From contig JAFDYF010000116.1 of the NCBI GenBank assembly GCA_018267575.1, positions 1 to 51,478 of the forward strand: 51,478 nt of DNA. The letters are read 5' to 3'. The position numbers and the translations under genes were made by a program. Shown here one piece after another: positions 15,913-24,701 of this stretch (positions are counted from its first letter, which is position 1; each line of letters opens with the position of its first letter). The notes below the pieces were generated by a model, which was not told where the DNA came from, searched no databases, and worked only from the letters and a program-made list of their open reading frames with translations. This stretch comes from Bacteroidota bacterium. Its GTDB lineage: Bacteria > Bacteroidota > Bacteroidia > Chitinophagales > Chitinophagaceae.

Positions 15913-17076
15913 ATGAAGATTTTTTGCAGATTTGCTTTAATTGCATGCTTCAGTTTTGTTTTTTCACAATCCTTTTCCCAAACAACTGATAGCTGCCATC
16001 TGCGTATCAGTCTGCTTACCTGTGGCCCTGGCGAAGAGCTCTACTCCACATTTGGCCATACGGCCATTCGGGTAATCGACAGCTCAACCCGCCTTGATAT
16101 TGCTTTCAACTATGGCACTTTTGATACAAGCGACCCATACTTTTATGTAAAGTTCACCCGCGGCATCATGCGCTATGCACTATCTGCATATGATTTTCCC
16201 AATTTCATGCAAGAATATGTAGAAGATAATCGTAGTGTGACCGAACAAGTTCTATCTCTTAGTTGCGAGGAAAAAATACATCTTTTTGAAGCTTTAAAAA
16301 ACAATGCCAGCGAAGAGAACCGCTATTATGGCTACCAGTTTTATCTTGACAATTGCACTACAAGGGCAAAGAATATGATAGAAAAGAACAGCAACAAGCC
16401 CATCATTTTCAAAAACATTCTATCACCACAATCACCCAGTTTTAGGAACCTGATCAATAATTACTTGGATAGTAGCCATCTCTACTGGGCAAAGTTTGGT
16501 ATCAACCTTTTGTTGGGCAGCAATCTGGACAAGAAACCCAATAATGAACAGGCTATGTTCCTACCCGATTATTTAATGAAGGGTTTGGACAGTGCTTACC
16601 TACAGCAGCAGCCATTAGTAACTGAGAAAAAACTGATACTAAAATCAGTGAGTAAGCCAGAAACTAGCAGCTTGTTTAGTCCTTTAATTTTATTTTCTGT
16701 GCTGGCTGTTTTCTTTTTGATTTTATCTTTTTCAAAAAATAAAACAGCTCAAAAAGTATTGCATATTTCCGATATCATATTCTTTTTCATTATTGGTTTA
16801 TTAGGTTTATTAATTACTACGGTCTGGCTCATTCGTGTAGATGAAGTCTGCCGGAACAACCTGAATATTTTATGGTGCTTGCCCACTAATGTGGTGATGG
16901 CTTTTCTTACAAAAAAAGATAAGCCATGGTTAAAAAAATATTTTCTGGTAGCCGGCTCCATGGCATTATTGCTTTTATTGGGATGGGCTTTCCTTCCGCA
17001 GGAATTGAACCTTGCATTTGCGCCTTTGTTAATTATTATTTCGGTTCGAAGTTTCTTTATTAGCCTAAAAAAATAA
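15913..17076 (+). CDS. Lnb-type (DUF4105) lipoprotein N-acyltransferase candidate
   Basis: A 387-aa inner-membrane protein: signal or anchor MKIFCRFALIACFSFVFS, a periplasmic DUF4105/Lnb N-terminal domain to about residue 260, and a C-terminal block of four hydrophobic segments. Candidate catalytic residues are H49 in STFGHTAIRV and C148 in LDNCTTRAKN, the NlpC/P60-like His and Cys of this family. Lnb was described in Bacteroides as an N-acyltransferase maturing lipoproteins in species lacking Lnt; transfer of that role here is inference from family. The ATG at 15913 is preferred to a GTG at 15874 that overlaps the guaB terminator. The hydrolase gene follows after 3 nt. Confidence 0.75.
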   Translation: MKIFCRFALIACFSFVFSQSFSQTTDSCHLRISLLTCGPGEELYSTFGHTAIRVIDSSTRLDIAFNYGTFDTSDPYFYVKFTRGIMRYALSAYDFPNFMQEYVEDNRSVTEQVLSLSCEEKIHLFEALKNNASEENRYYGYQFYLDNCTTRAKNMIEKNSNKPIIFKNILSPQSPSFRNLINNYLDSSHLYWAKFGINLLLGSNLDKKPNNEQAMFLPDYLMKGLDSAYLQQQPLVTEKKLILKSVSKPETSSLFSPLILFSVLAVFFLILSFSKNKTAQKVLHISDIIFFFIIGLLGLLITTVWLIRVDEVCRNNLNILWCLPTNVVMAFLTKKDKPWLKKYFLVAGSMALLLLLGWAFLPQELNLAFAPLLIIISVRSFFISLKK

Positions 17077-17079
17077 TCT

Positions 17080-17904
17080 ATGCCAGAAGAAAATTGGCTT
17101 GAAATCAATGGTCAAAAAATATGCTACCGGGACATTGGAAGGGGTATTTGTACCGTACTCATCCATGGTTTCGCCGAGGATGGAAGGATATGGGATAAAC
17201 AGATTGATGCACTAAAAAATGATTACAGGCTAATCATACCCGATTTGCCTGGGAGCGGCAGGTCTATTATGGATAGCCATGGGCCAAATGCCAAAAATCC
17301 GTTAACGATGGAGGATTATGCCTCTTTGATCAAAGGTTTATTGGATAAAGAAAAAATTGATTCCTGTATATTGATAGGCCATAGCATGGGCGGATATATA
17401 ACATTGGCCTTTGCTGAGAAATATCCAGAAATGTTGGCTGGTTTTGCATTGGTACACTCAACCGCTTATGCCGATTCGGAAGAAAAAAAGGCATTGCGCC
17501 AGAAAAGTATTGGGTTCATCCAAAAAAATGGATCGGCGGATTTTATTAGACAATCTACCCCAAACCTTTTTTCGGATTTTACCCAAAAGAACCGTCCTGA
17601 AATAATCGAAGAAATAATCGAGCGCTACGACAACTTTAAGCCCGAATCGCTCGTATCCTACTATGAGGCCATGATATTGAGACCCGACCGAGCAGGACTG
17701 CTAAAGAACTTCAAACGCCCTATCATGTTCATCATTGGGGAAAAAGACAATATCGTACCTTTGGAAGACAGCCTGAGGCTAAGCCACCTGCCAACAATAT
17801 CTTATATTCATATTCTGGAAAACACTGGGCATATGGGCATGTTGGAATCTACCCCTGAACTAAATAAATACCTGAAAGATTTTATCATCAAAGTTGGTGT
17901 ATGA
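17080..17904 (+). CDS. alpha/beta hydrolase
   Basis: A 274-aa cytoplasmic alpha/beta-fold hydrolase without a signal peptide. Oxyanion region LIHGFAEDGRIWD, nucleophile elbow GHSMGG (Ser near residue 101), acid IIGEKDNIVPLED, and histidine NTGHMGM. The substrate is not predictable; esterases, lactonases and hydrolases of aromatic ring-cleavage products share these motifs. It begins 3 nt after the Lnb-type gene and its stop overlaps the ATG of the T9SS cargo gene (ATGA at 17901-17904), so the three form a tight operon. Confidence 0.9.
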   Translation: MPEENWLEINGQKICYRDIGRGICTVLIHGFAEDGRIWDKQIDALKNDYRLIIPDLPGSGRSIMDSHGPNAKNPLTMEDYASLIKGLLDKEKIDSCILIGHSMGGYITLAFAEKYPEMLAGFALVHSTAYADSEEKKALRQKSIGFIQKNGSADFIRQSTPNLFSDFTQKNRPEIIEEIIERYDNFKPESLVSYYEAMILRPDRAGLLKNFKRPIMFIIGEKDNIVPLEDSLRLSHLPTISYIHILENTGHMGMLESTPELNKYLKDFIIKVGV

Positions 17905-20381
17905 TTCGTAAACTGATGAAAATAGGGTTTGGGACTTTAATTTCCATGCTCATTTTTGTGCCTGTTTTTTCACAAAACCAGGCATGCCCTATTAATATCA
18001 ATTACAATTCAGGTGACCTTACACACTGGCAGGCCTATACGGGCAACAATACCGGTGGCAATGTTCTCTCTGGAAATATCAACCTTCAGCAAAACATTTC
18101 CATATATGATTCCACCCAAAACGCACCCTCAGGCACCATTGGGGCAAAATCATTCCCTGAATACAATCTTGGATCGGTAAATGGAATACAGGTAATCACT
18201 AATCAAAGTGCAGACCCTTATGGCGGTTTCCTTACCATCCCCACCATCAATGGTTATTCCTATAATTATTCCATACAGTTGGGATCCACGTCCATAACCC
18301 ATGGAAATGCCAATGGCGGTGGCGGCGGATATGTAAGGGGGGTAAGTTATAAAATCAATGTTCCAGCCACACCTGCCAGCCAGCCTTATACCATGACCTA
18401 CGCATATGCAATGGTATTGGAAAATGGGGCACATAATTCAAATTTCCAACCAATGGCCAGGGCGATAATAAGCACTAAAGATGGGGTCATTGATTGTGCC
18501 TCGCCAAAATATTTCTTACCAGCGAGCGGGGCAAACAGCAGAGGGGGCGATGCCTATCTGGATACAGCCGCTGCGATAGCAAATGGCTTCTCCCTTAGCC
18601 CAGTACTCTCACCCAATGCCAATCCCAATTCAAACCAACCCAATGCCGCCCATTTGCAGGATGTATGGTGGAAGGGATGGACAGAAGTGACTTTTGACCT
18701 CTCCCCCTATCGTGGGCAGCAGGTAACACTCACATTTGAAGCCGATAACTGTGTGCCAGGAGGCCATTTTTCCTATGCTTATATTGCCATTAGGAATACT
18801 TGTGCAGGGCTTTTGATCAGTGGAGACAGTGTAGCCTGCCAAAATAGCAATGCCGTTTATTCCATACCCGCACTTCAAGGAGCGAGTTACCAATGGTCGG
18901 TGCCCGCCGACTGGGTAATCAACTCGGGGGGCAACAGCAATATCCTTAAAGTAACAGTAGGGCAAAACGCCGGGTATGTGATTGCCAGAGAGCAAAACAG
19001 TTGCGCAGACCTGGTGGATACTTTGAACGTTACCACCAAGCCCCCAACCATTCCCGGCAACGTGACTGCCGATGCGGAAGTATGTGCGGGCATAAACACT
19101 ACCCTGCTTTCTTTGAGCAACAATACTGGAGATATTATAGGTTGGGTTTCATCCACCAACGGAACAAACTGGACAGCCATCCCAAATCTTACCAATTCCT
19201 ATACCGCTCTAAACCTGAATAATACCACACAATTCAAAGCCCTCGTGCAAAACGGGCCGTCCTGTTCACTAGACAGCAGTACCGTGGCTACCATCACAGT
19301 GGATCCTAAAAGTATCGGTGGGCAAATTTCCCCACTAGATACCAATTATTGTGCTGGTCAAATAATCAGTACCCTTTTTACCCTAAAGGGAAACACTGGA
19401 AACGTGGTCAACTGGCAAACATCCTTGGATAGTGTAAACTGGTCAAATATCCTACCACAACAAACAGGTTCAACTTATAATGTCACAAATTTGGCTAATA
19501 CACAACATTATAGGGCTATTGTGCAAAGTGGTGTCTGTCCGGTTGATAGCAGTTCGGTAGCAAATATTTATTTATACCCTGCAGCTTATCCACAAGCTGC
19601 CGTAAATCCTATGGACACTACGATTTGTTATGGCAACACTGCAGCTTTAAATGCGCTCGTTTCCGTGGGTACCAATTATTCATGGGTCAATACCGAACCA
19701 TTGAATGGCCCCCAAAGTGGCAGCATCCCCACTGTGCCATCTACCATCTCAGCCATTGCTGCCCCTTTACAATCGACTTACTATGTTTTGAATATTCAGA
19801 ATACCGGTTGTCCCAACACCTTAACGGATTCCATAGCGATAAATGTAATACCACCCATTTGGGTAAATGTGGTAAGCGATACTTTTGTAGTAATCAACCA
19901 ACCTGTACAATTCAATGCTAGCACCAATGATTCCACTGAAGACCAATTTCTTTGGACCCCCCCCAGCTATCTAGACAATCCTTATATCCCCAACCCCATT
20001 GGCATTTATGGCCCCGGTGTGGATAGCATCACTTATACGGTGAAGGCCACCGATGGTTTTGGCTGCTTTGGCCTGGCCAAGGTTAGAGTAAAGGTTTTTA
20101 AAACCATGCCCGATATTTTTGTTCCTAATGCATTTACCCCAGAAGCGGGTAGCAATAATATTTTCAGACCAATCCCTGTTGGCGTTTCAACTTTACTATA
20201 TTTTAGGGTTTATAATAGATGGGGACAATTGGTATATACGACCTCCCAGTTTGGTAGGGGATGGGATGGCACCCTTGGTGGCAGGATGCAGGACGCAGGC
20301 ACTTTTGTGTGGATGGTGGCAGGCATTGACTATACCGGAAAACCCATCTCAAAGAAAGGTACGATGGTGCTGATCAGATAG
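17901..20381 (+). CDS. secreted T9SS type B sorting-domain protein (CHU_C C-terminus)
   Basis: An 826-aa surface or secreted protein. Signal peptide ends near residue 25 (VPVFSQ). The N-terminal 300 residues look like a jelly-roll or adhesive domain (DLTHWQAYTGNN, then YRGQQVTLTFEADNC). Middle Ig/PKD-like repeats follow, two of them sharing the GNTGNVVNWQTSLDSVNW pattern with an earlier copy (NNTGDIIGWVSSTNGTNW). The C-terminal 90 residues are the gliding-motility-associated type B domain: PDIFVPNAFTPEAGSN, YNRWGQLVY and DAGTFVWMV. This tail directs T9SS export. It is coupled to the hydrolase by a 4-nt overlap. No catalytic site is visible; adhesion is the likely role. Confidence 0.9.
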   Translation: MIRKLMKIGFGTLISMLIFVPVFSQNQACPININYNSGDLTHWQAYTGNNTGGNVLSGNINLQQNISIYDSTQNAPSGTIGAKSFPEYNLGSVNGIQVITNQSADPYGGFLTIPTINGYSYNYSIQLGSTSITHGNANGGGGGYVRGVSYKINVPATPASQPYTMTYAYAMVLENGAHNSNFQPMARAIISTKDGVIDCASPKYFLPASGANSRGGDAYLDTAAAIANGFSLSPVLSPNANPNSNQPNAAHLQDVWWKGWTEVTFDLSPYRGQQVTLTFEADNCVPGGHFSYAYIAIRNTCAGLLISGDSVACQNSNAVYSIPALQGASYQWSVPADWVINSGGNSNILKVTVGQNAGYVIAREQNSCADLVDTLNVTTKPPTIPGNVTADAEVCAGINTTLLSLSNNTGDIIGWVSSTNGTNWTAIPNLTNSYTALNLNNTTQFKALVQNGPSCSLDSSTVATITVDPKSIGGQISPLDTNYCAGQIISTLFTLKGNTGNVVNWQTSLDSVNWSNILPQQTGSTYNVTNLANTQHYRAIVQSGVCPVDSSSVANIYLYPAAYPQAAVNPMDTTICYGNTAALNALVSVGTNYSWVNTEPLNGPQSGSIPTVPSTISAIAAPLQSTYYVLNIQNTGCPNTLTDSIAINVIPPIWVNVVSDTFVVINQPVQFNASTNDSTEDQFLWTPPSYLDNPYIPNPIGIYGPGVDSITYTVKATDGFGCFGLAKVRVKVFKTMPDIFVPNAFTPEAGSNNIFRPIPVGVSTLLYFRVYNRWGQLVYTTSQFGRGWDGTLGGRMQDAGTFVWMVAGIDYTGKPISKKGTMVLIR

Positions 20382-20485
20382 GCTCGTTTTTTTTATTAAA
20401 AATATGGCCAGTAGATTTTTTCCATTCTTTATATTTTTTTCTCTCTGCACTTTGCAATACATTGCAAATTCCCAAAATTTTCCAC

Positions 20486-21247
20486 ATGAGTGATATCGTA
20501 CTGATTACTGGAGCTACTTCAGGTTTTGGTAAAGCATCTGCCGAAAAATTTGCATCTAATGGTTTTCAACTGATTATTACTGGAAGAAGAAAAGAAAGAC
20601 TGGATGAAATAAAAAAACAATTGGAAGAAAAATTCCAAACCAAAGTATTGGCACTGGAATTTGACGTGCAGGATAAGAAAGCGGTTTTCAATGCAATCGA
20701 AAACCTGCCAGAAGAATGGAAAAATATTTCTATCCTCGTTAACAATGCCGGACTGGCATTGGGAAGGGATTATTTTGAGGAGGCCAGTATGGATGATTGG
20801 GAAACCATGATCAATACCAATCTCAATGGCCTGCTCTATGTTTCCAGGGCTGTATTGCCTTATATGATCAAAAACAAAAAAGGCCATATCATCAATATGG
20901 GGTCGGTAGCAGGCAAGGAAGTGTATGAAAAAGGAAATGTGTATTGCGCTAGCAAATTTGCAGTGGATGCTATTTCACAAGGAATGCGCATCGATCTACT
21001 AAGGCATAAAATAAAGGTAACTTCTATTAATCCTGGAGCAGCAGAAACCGAATTCTCGAAAGTACGTTTCAAAGGCGATGAGGGAATGGCTGCTAAAATA
21101 TATGAAGGCTATAAAGCTTTGAGTGCCGAAGATGTGGCCGATGTGATTTATTATTGCGCATCATTGCCCCCACATCTCTGCATCAACGATCTTACACTCA
21201 GCTGTGTGGCCCAAGCCAACTGTTATTATACCTATAAAGACTCATAA
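20486..21247 (+). CDS. short-chain dehydrogenase/reductase (YdfG-like)
   Basis: A 253-aa NAD(P)-dependent oxidoreductase of the classical SDR type. Cofactor motif TGATSGFG near residues 9-16, NNAG near 90, and the catalytic Ser, Tyr and Lys in NMGSVAGKE and VYCASKF. The pattern is closest to the YdfG/serine 3-dehydrogenase-like subgroup that acts on 3-hydroxy acids, but substrate calls in SDRs are weak. The ATG at 20486 (MSDIVLITGA) is preferred to a TTG 24 nt upstream. It stands alone between the T9SS cargo gene and a secreted hypothetical. Confidence 0.92.
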   Translation: MSDIVLITGATSGFGKASAEKFASNGFQLIITGRRKERLDEIKKQLEEKFQTKVLALEFDVQDKKAVFNAIENLPEEWKNISILVNNAGLALGRDYFEEASMDDWETMINTNLNGLLYVSRAVLPYMIKNKKGHIINMGSVAGKEVYEKGNVYCASKFAVDAISQGMRIDLLRHKIKVTSINPGAAETEFSKVRFKGDEGMAAKIYEGYKALSAEDVADVIYYCASLPPHLCINDLTLSCVAQANCYYTYKDS

Positions 21248-21373
21248 AGATTTATGTACTAAAGAATTACTCTTTTCGCTTGGCTTACTGGTACAAAAAT
21301 TGCATCAAACCCTTTTAAATATCAATTTCTGTGCTTACATTTACAAGTCCATCATCCGTAAAAACTCAAAGAC

Positions 21374-21850
21374 ATGCGAGCATACCCTATTAAAGCCGTC
21401 TTTGTCGTACTATTTGCTTTCATTAGCCATTCCATGATGGCGCAAGAAGTAATACGACAAGAAAGTTGCGACATCTCTTCCATGCGCAACGCAATTGACA
21501 GTCTCAAAAATATTTACAGTTCCCAAGGATTTATTGTACTTAGAGAAGCATCCATGACAATGCAAAGCGAATATGAGATGCCAATTGTTGTGCCTATGAA
21601 CCAAGGAAGTTTATATGAATTTGTTTTTATTGGCGACCCAAGCTCAAGGCTTTATGAAGTAAGGATGTATGATGACAATGAAAAACAGGTGATTTATAAG
21701 AAAAATATGTGGGGAGATGTGGATGGCAATATCATTAGCTATGCCTATATCCCACAATTCTCCGAATACCATATGATCAAACCTGTGCAGGTAAATAAGA
21801 ACAAGAAAAAACTCTGCGGTTATGTGCTGCTCTTAAAGAAAGTCAAGTAG
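21374..21850 (+). CDS. secreted protein, hypothetical
   Basis: A 158-aa protein with a signal peptide (AVFVVLFAFISHSMMAQ). The mature part is a mixed alpha/beta domain with YEFVFIGDPSSRLYEVRMYD and a basic C-terminal strand KNKKKLCGYVLLLKKVK. I do not recognise the family. A repeated layout of short strands suggests a small beta-sandwich in the periplasm. The stop codon at 21848-21850 is the first three bases of a heptanucleotide repeat array, so the end of the gene may have been shaped by that element. Confidence 0.7.
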   Translation: MRAYPIKAVFVVLFAFISHSMMAQEVIRQESCDISSMRNAIDSLKNIYSSQGFIVLREASMTMQSEYEMPIVVPMNQGSLYEFVFIGDPSSRLYEVRMYDDNEKQVIYKKNMWGDVDGNIISYAYIPQFSEYHMIKPVQVNKNKKKLCGYVLLLKKVK

Positions 21851-21924
21851 TGAATGCTGAATAGGCAATGGCGAATTTTAGAATATAGCCCAAACTTTTA
21901 CCCTTCACATTTCACTATTCACTC
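21848..21924. repeat. inverted pair of heptanucleotide repeat arrays
   Basis: Plus-strand heptads TAGTGAA, TGCTGAA, TAGGCAA, TGGCGAA (21848-21875) face minus-strand heptads GAGTGAA, TAGTGAA, ATGTGAA (21924-21904). The two arrays are in opposite orientation around a 28-nt AT-rich centre, so the transcript can fold back. The element lies between convergent genes. The same heptad occurs in tilS at 35779-35806. Confidence 0.55.
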
Positions 21925-21930
21925 TATAGC

Positions 21931-22509
21931 TTATTTCGGGAAAGACATCTTATAATCCACTTTTATTTTGCCCTTGCTGATGTCGTCCAGCTTTCCCTTC
22001 AGCAATTTTCTCTTCAAAGGTTTGAGGTAATCAATAAAGAGTTTGCCTTCAATATGGTCGTATTCATGTAGGATCACACGGGCGGTGACCCCGTTAAATG
22101 TCATTTTGTGCTCGGCAAAATTTTCATCCAGAAATCTTAAGGTTACAGTTTCATTCCGGTTGATATCCTCCCGAATTTTGGGAATACTCAAACAACCTTC
22201 GTTATAAGTCCATTCTTCCCCATCCAATTCTTCAATATGCGCATTAATGAACACCTGCTTGATACCAGGACCATCTGGATATTTATCCTTTTCCTCCTCA
22301 TCGAGGTTAGAGAATATTTGTGTGGAGTCAACAGTAAAAAGGCGGATAGGATGGTTTACCTGGGGAGCAGCCAATCCTACGCCATTACTATAATACATAG
22401 TTTCCCACATATCTTCCAAAAGCTCTTGAAGACTAGGGTAATCCTTATCAATATCCTTACACACGGTTCTTAAAATCGGGTCGCCATAGGCAACAATTGG
22501 TAAAAGCAT
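21931..22509 (-). CDS. def: peptide deformylase
   Basis: Metalloenzyme that removes the formyl group from new proteins. 192 aa. All three family motifs are intact: GVGLAAPQ at 43-50, EGCLS with metal ligand C106, and HEYDH at 148-152 with two histidine ligands and catalytic Glu. The C-terminal 35 residues are a basic helix. It is the last gene of the minus-strand run spoU-ubiA-ruvX-def, though a TAAATTTG box upstream suggests it may also have its own promoter. Confidence 0.98.
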   Translation of the reverse strand: MLLPIVAYGDPILRTVCKDIDKDYPSLQELLEDMWETMYYSNGVGLAAPQVNHPIRLFTVDSTQIFSNLDEEEKDKYPDGPGIKQVFINAHIEELDGEEWTYNEGCLSIPKIREDINRNETVTLRFLDENFAEHKMTFNGVTARVILHEYDHIEGKLFIDYLKPLKRKLLKGKLDDISKGKIKVDYKMSFPK

Positions 22510-22525
22510 AGTTAGAAAATTCAGG

Positions 22526-22533
22526 CAAATTTA
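22526..22533 (-). promoter_or_regulatory. -7 box of def
   Basis: TAAATTTG on the minus strand, 16 nt before the ATG at 22509. It gives def a possible own promoter inside the 93-nt gap after ruvX. Confidence 0.45.
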
Positions 22534-22602
22534 AAAGAATTGAACGAACAAGCCATCGGTAGGCAGATTGCCCCCTTTTAGAAGTTTTTTGGAAGCCCCA
22601 GA

Positions 22603-23010
22603 TTACGGTTCCAGATACCCTTGCAACATAATGGTGGCCGCAATCTGATCGATCAAAGCCTTATCCTGACGTTGTTTCTTCTTCATCCCCATATCCACCA
22701 TTGCACGGGAAGCCATTTTGGAAGTGAAACGTTCATCCACCATTTTTAAAGGGATTTGAGGGAATTCCTTTTTAATGTTTTCGATAGCCTGATTTACAAA
22801 GGGTGTGGCATGGGTATCACTGTCATCCAGGTTTTTGGGCTCGCCGATGATTATCAACTCCACGGTTTCGTTTTTAAGATATTCTTTTAGGAAAGCAATC
22901 AGTTTATAGGATTCCACGGTTGTCAATCCCGTAGCAATAATCTGCAAGGGGTCCGTAACAGCCAATCCGGTCCTTTTTTTCCCATAATCTATTGCCAATA
23001 TCCGAGCCAT
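22603..23010 (-). CDS. ruvX: Holliday junction resolvase-like protein / pre-16S rRNA nuclease
   Basis: YqgF-family RNase H-fold nuclease, 135 aa, normal length. The first acidic residue lies in RILAIDYGKKRTGLAVTDP (D7), a second acidic site is IIGEPKNLDD, and VDERFTSKMA carries the third. In E. coli YqgF matures the 5' end of 16S rRNA; the resolvase name is historical. It starts 31 nt after the prenyltransferase stop, in the same minus-strand operon. Confidence 0.95.
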   Translation of the reverse strand: MARILAIDYGKKRTGLAVTDPLQIIATGLTTVESYKLIAFLKEYLKNETVELIIIGEPKNLDDSDTHATPFVNQAIENIKKEFPQIPLKMVDERFTSKMASRAMVDMGMKKKQRQDKALIDQIAATIMLQGYLEP

Positions 23011-23041
23011 CTATTTTGTTGGGTATAAGTGATAGAATTTC

Positions 23042-23980
23042 TTAATGGTGAATGAATAAATCTGCGATCACAAAAACCGCGAACACCACACTCGCGATTC
23101 CATTGGCGGTCATAAATGCTAGGTTAACCCTACTTAGGTCGTTAGGTTTTACAATGGAATGTTGGTACACCAGCATGCCAACAAAAACGGCAAAGCCTAT
23201 CCAATACCACCAGCCAAAACTGCCCAAAAAACCCGCGGCCAACACACATAAAAAGCTCAATACATGCAAAAACTCCGAAACCCTCAAGCCCTTTTCCTTT
23301 CCCAACCAAGCGGGAATAGAATATAGTTGTTGTGATTTATCAAACTCCTCATCCTGCAATGAATAGATAATATCAAAACCACTTACCCAAAAAATAACAG
23401 TGAAAGAAAACAAAAGCGGCAATAAGGCAAAAGCACCAGTAACCGCAAGGTAAGCACCAATAGGTGCAAGAGACAAGCCAAGCCCAAGAACCAAATGACA
23501 AAGAGGGGTGAACCTCTTGGTATAGCTATAAAACAACACGACGAACAAAGCCACGGGGGCCAAATAAAAACAAATACGATTGATAAAAAAACAAGAGGCC
23601 AAGAACAAGAGACAAGAAACAATGGTAAATGTCAATGCGCTGTTCGCCGAAATAATTCCTTTGGGAATTTCACGAATGGCCGTGCGTGGGTTTTTTGCAT
23701 CGAAACTCCTATCCAGATAACGGTTGAAGGCCATGGCAGCACTACGAGCAAAGACCATGCAAAGGATTACAAGAAGGAATTTTTGAAAATAATCCCAATT
23801 CATAAAATTTTTATGCCCGCCCCATCCAATCGTTTTATTCAAATTCCATTGCCCTATTTGCACAGCTATCCTATTCGGATAGTTCCATAACCCCAAGAAA
23901 AATCCAATCATCGCGAAGGGCATGGCGAAAATCGTGTGGGAAAATTTGATGAGCGATAAATAACTATTTATTTTGGGCAT
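23042..23980 (-). CDS. UbiA-family aromatic prenyltransferase (menaquinone-type, MqnP-like)
   Basis: A 312-aa integral membrane prenyltransferase with eight or nine hydrophobic segments. Both Asp-rich prenyl-diphosphate motifs are present: NRYLDRSFD (N86-D94) and DIIYSLQDEEFD (about 203-214). Bacteroidota make menaquinone, so this UbiA homologue most likely prenylates a menaquinone precursor, as in the futalosine route (MqnP); no mqn or men gene is in the window to confirm this. Databases often label it 4-hydroxybenzoate octaprenyltransferase. It lies 11 nt after the methyltransferase gene in one operon. Confidence 0.9.
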   Translation of the reverse strand: MPKINSYLSLIKFSHTIFAMPFAMIGFFLGLWNYPNRIAVQIGQWNLNKTIGWGGHKNFMNWDYFQKFLLVILCMVFARSAAMAFNRYLDRSFDAKNPRTAIREIPKGIISANSALTFTIVSCLLFLASCFFINRICFYLAPVALFVVLFYSYTKRFTPLCHLVLGLGLSLAPIGAYLAVTGAFALLPLLFSFTVIFWVSGFDIIYSLQDEEFDKSQQLYSIPAWLGKEKGLRVSEFLHVLSFLCVLAAGFLGSFGWWYWIGFAVFVGMLVYQHSIVKPNDLSRVNLAFMTANGIASVVFAVFVIADLFIHH

Positions 23981-23991
23981 ATTTTTTCCTA

Positions 23992-24540
23992 TTAATATTT
24001 TAAATCTCCTTTGATCCTAGTCCTGACAAGCTCCCATAACACTATCCCCGCTGCCACCGAAATATTCAGCGAATGTTTCATCCCCAACTGGGGAATTTCA
24101 ATAGAGCCATCACAAAGTTTCAACACTTCTTCCCCCACCCCGCTCACTTCGTTCCCAAATATAACCGCCAATTTAGCCTCTTGTTCGAAATTAAAATTTT
24201 GAAGGGCAATACTTTCTTTCACCTGTTCTACCGCAAAAACCTGATAGCCCTGTTCCTTCAATGATTTTACAGCCTCTACCGCATTGGCTGCATATTTCCA
24301 TTCTACCGTTTCGGTAGCCCCCAATGCCGTTTTATGGATATCCCGATGCGGGGGTTGGGGGGTATAACCACATAAATAAATCCCTTGTAACAGAAATGCA
24401 TCCGCTGTGCGGAACACACTGCCCACATTGTGCATGCTGCGGATATTATCCAAAACCACCACAATCGGGATTTTTTCCGATTGTTTGAATTCATGCACCG
24501 TTTTCCGGTTCAGCTCATCCATGCTCAATTTCTGCATCAT
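23992..24540 (-). CDS. SpoU/TrmH-family RNA 2'-O-methyltransferase
   Basis: A 182-aa SPOUT methyltransferase that transfers a methyl group from SAM to a ribose in tRNA or rRNA. The knot-fold motifs are NIRSMHNVGSVFRTADAF near the N-terminus, AVIFGNEVSGVGEEVL, and the C-terminal IPQLGMKHSLNISVAAGI. It has no N-terminal rRNA-binding extension, so it resembles the TrmH/TrmL side, but the substrate is open. The ATG at 24540 is chosen because a TACTTTTG box lies 5 nt upstream; the frame runs to 24570. It heads the operon with ubiA, ruvX and perhaps def. Confidence 0.92.
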   Translation of the reverse strand: MMQKLSMDELNRKTVHEFKQSEKIPIVVVLDNIRSMHNVGSVFRTADAFLLQGIYLCGYTPQPPHRDIHKTALGATETVEWKYAANAVEAVKSLKEQGYQVFAVEQVKESIALQNFNFEQEAKLAVIFGNEVSGVGEEVLKLCDGSIEIPQLGMKHSLNISVAAGIVLWELVRTRIKGDLKY

Positions 24541-24545
24541 GTTTG

Positions 24546-24553
24546 CAAAAGTA
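24546..24553 (-). promoter_or_regulatory. -7 box of the spoU operon, leaderless geometry
   Basis: TACTTTTG on the minus strand, ending 5 nt before the ATG at 24540. It fits the same near-leaderless spacing as folD, queE, guaB and mutS. It is divergent from mutS. Confidence 0.6.
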
Positions 24554-24689
24554 ATTGCTTTATGGTACAAGACCGAAAGTCAGTAGTGCCTGAAAGATGA
24601 TGCCTAGCGGCTTAAATAGTTTCAATACTTCATAATATAGCACCCAATCTTATATACTTCCCTTCCTTCAGCCTTTCCGACCAGTAACT

Positions 24690-24697
24690 TATATTTG
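24690..24697 (+). promoter_or_regulatory. -7 box of mutS, leaderless geometry
   Basis: TATATTTG ending 4 nt before the mutS ATG at 24702. No clear -33 TTTG is present at the usual distance. The rest of 24554-24689 shows no gene. Confidence 0.6.
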
Positions 24698-24701
24698 CGC
24701 C

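Noticed and set aside
21204..21437. 77-codon frame overlapping the SDR end and the next gene start
   Set aside because: It overlaps two supported genes in another frame and has no recognisable content.
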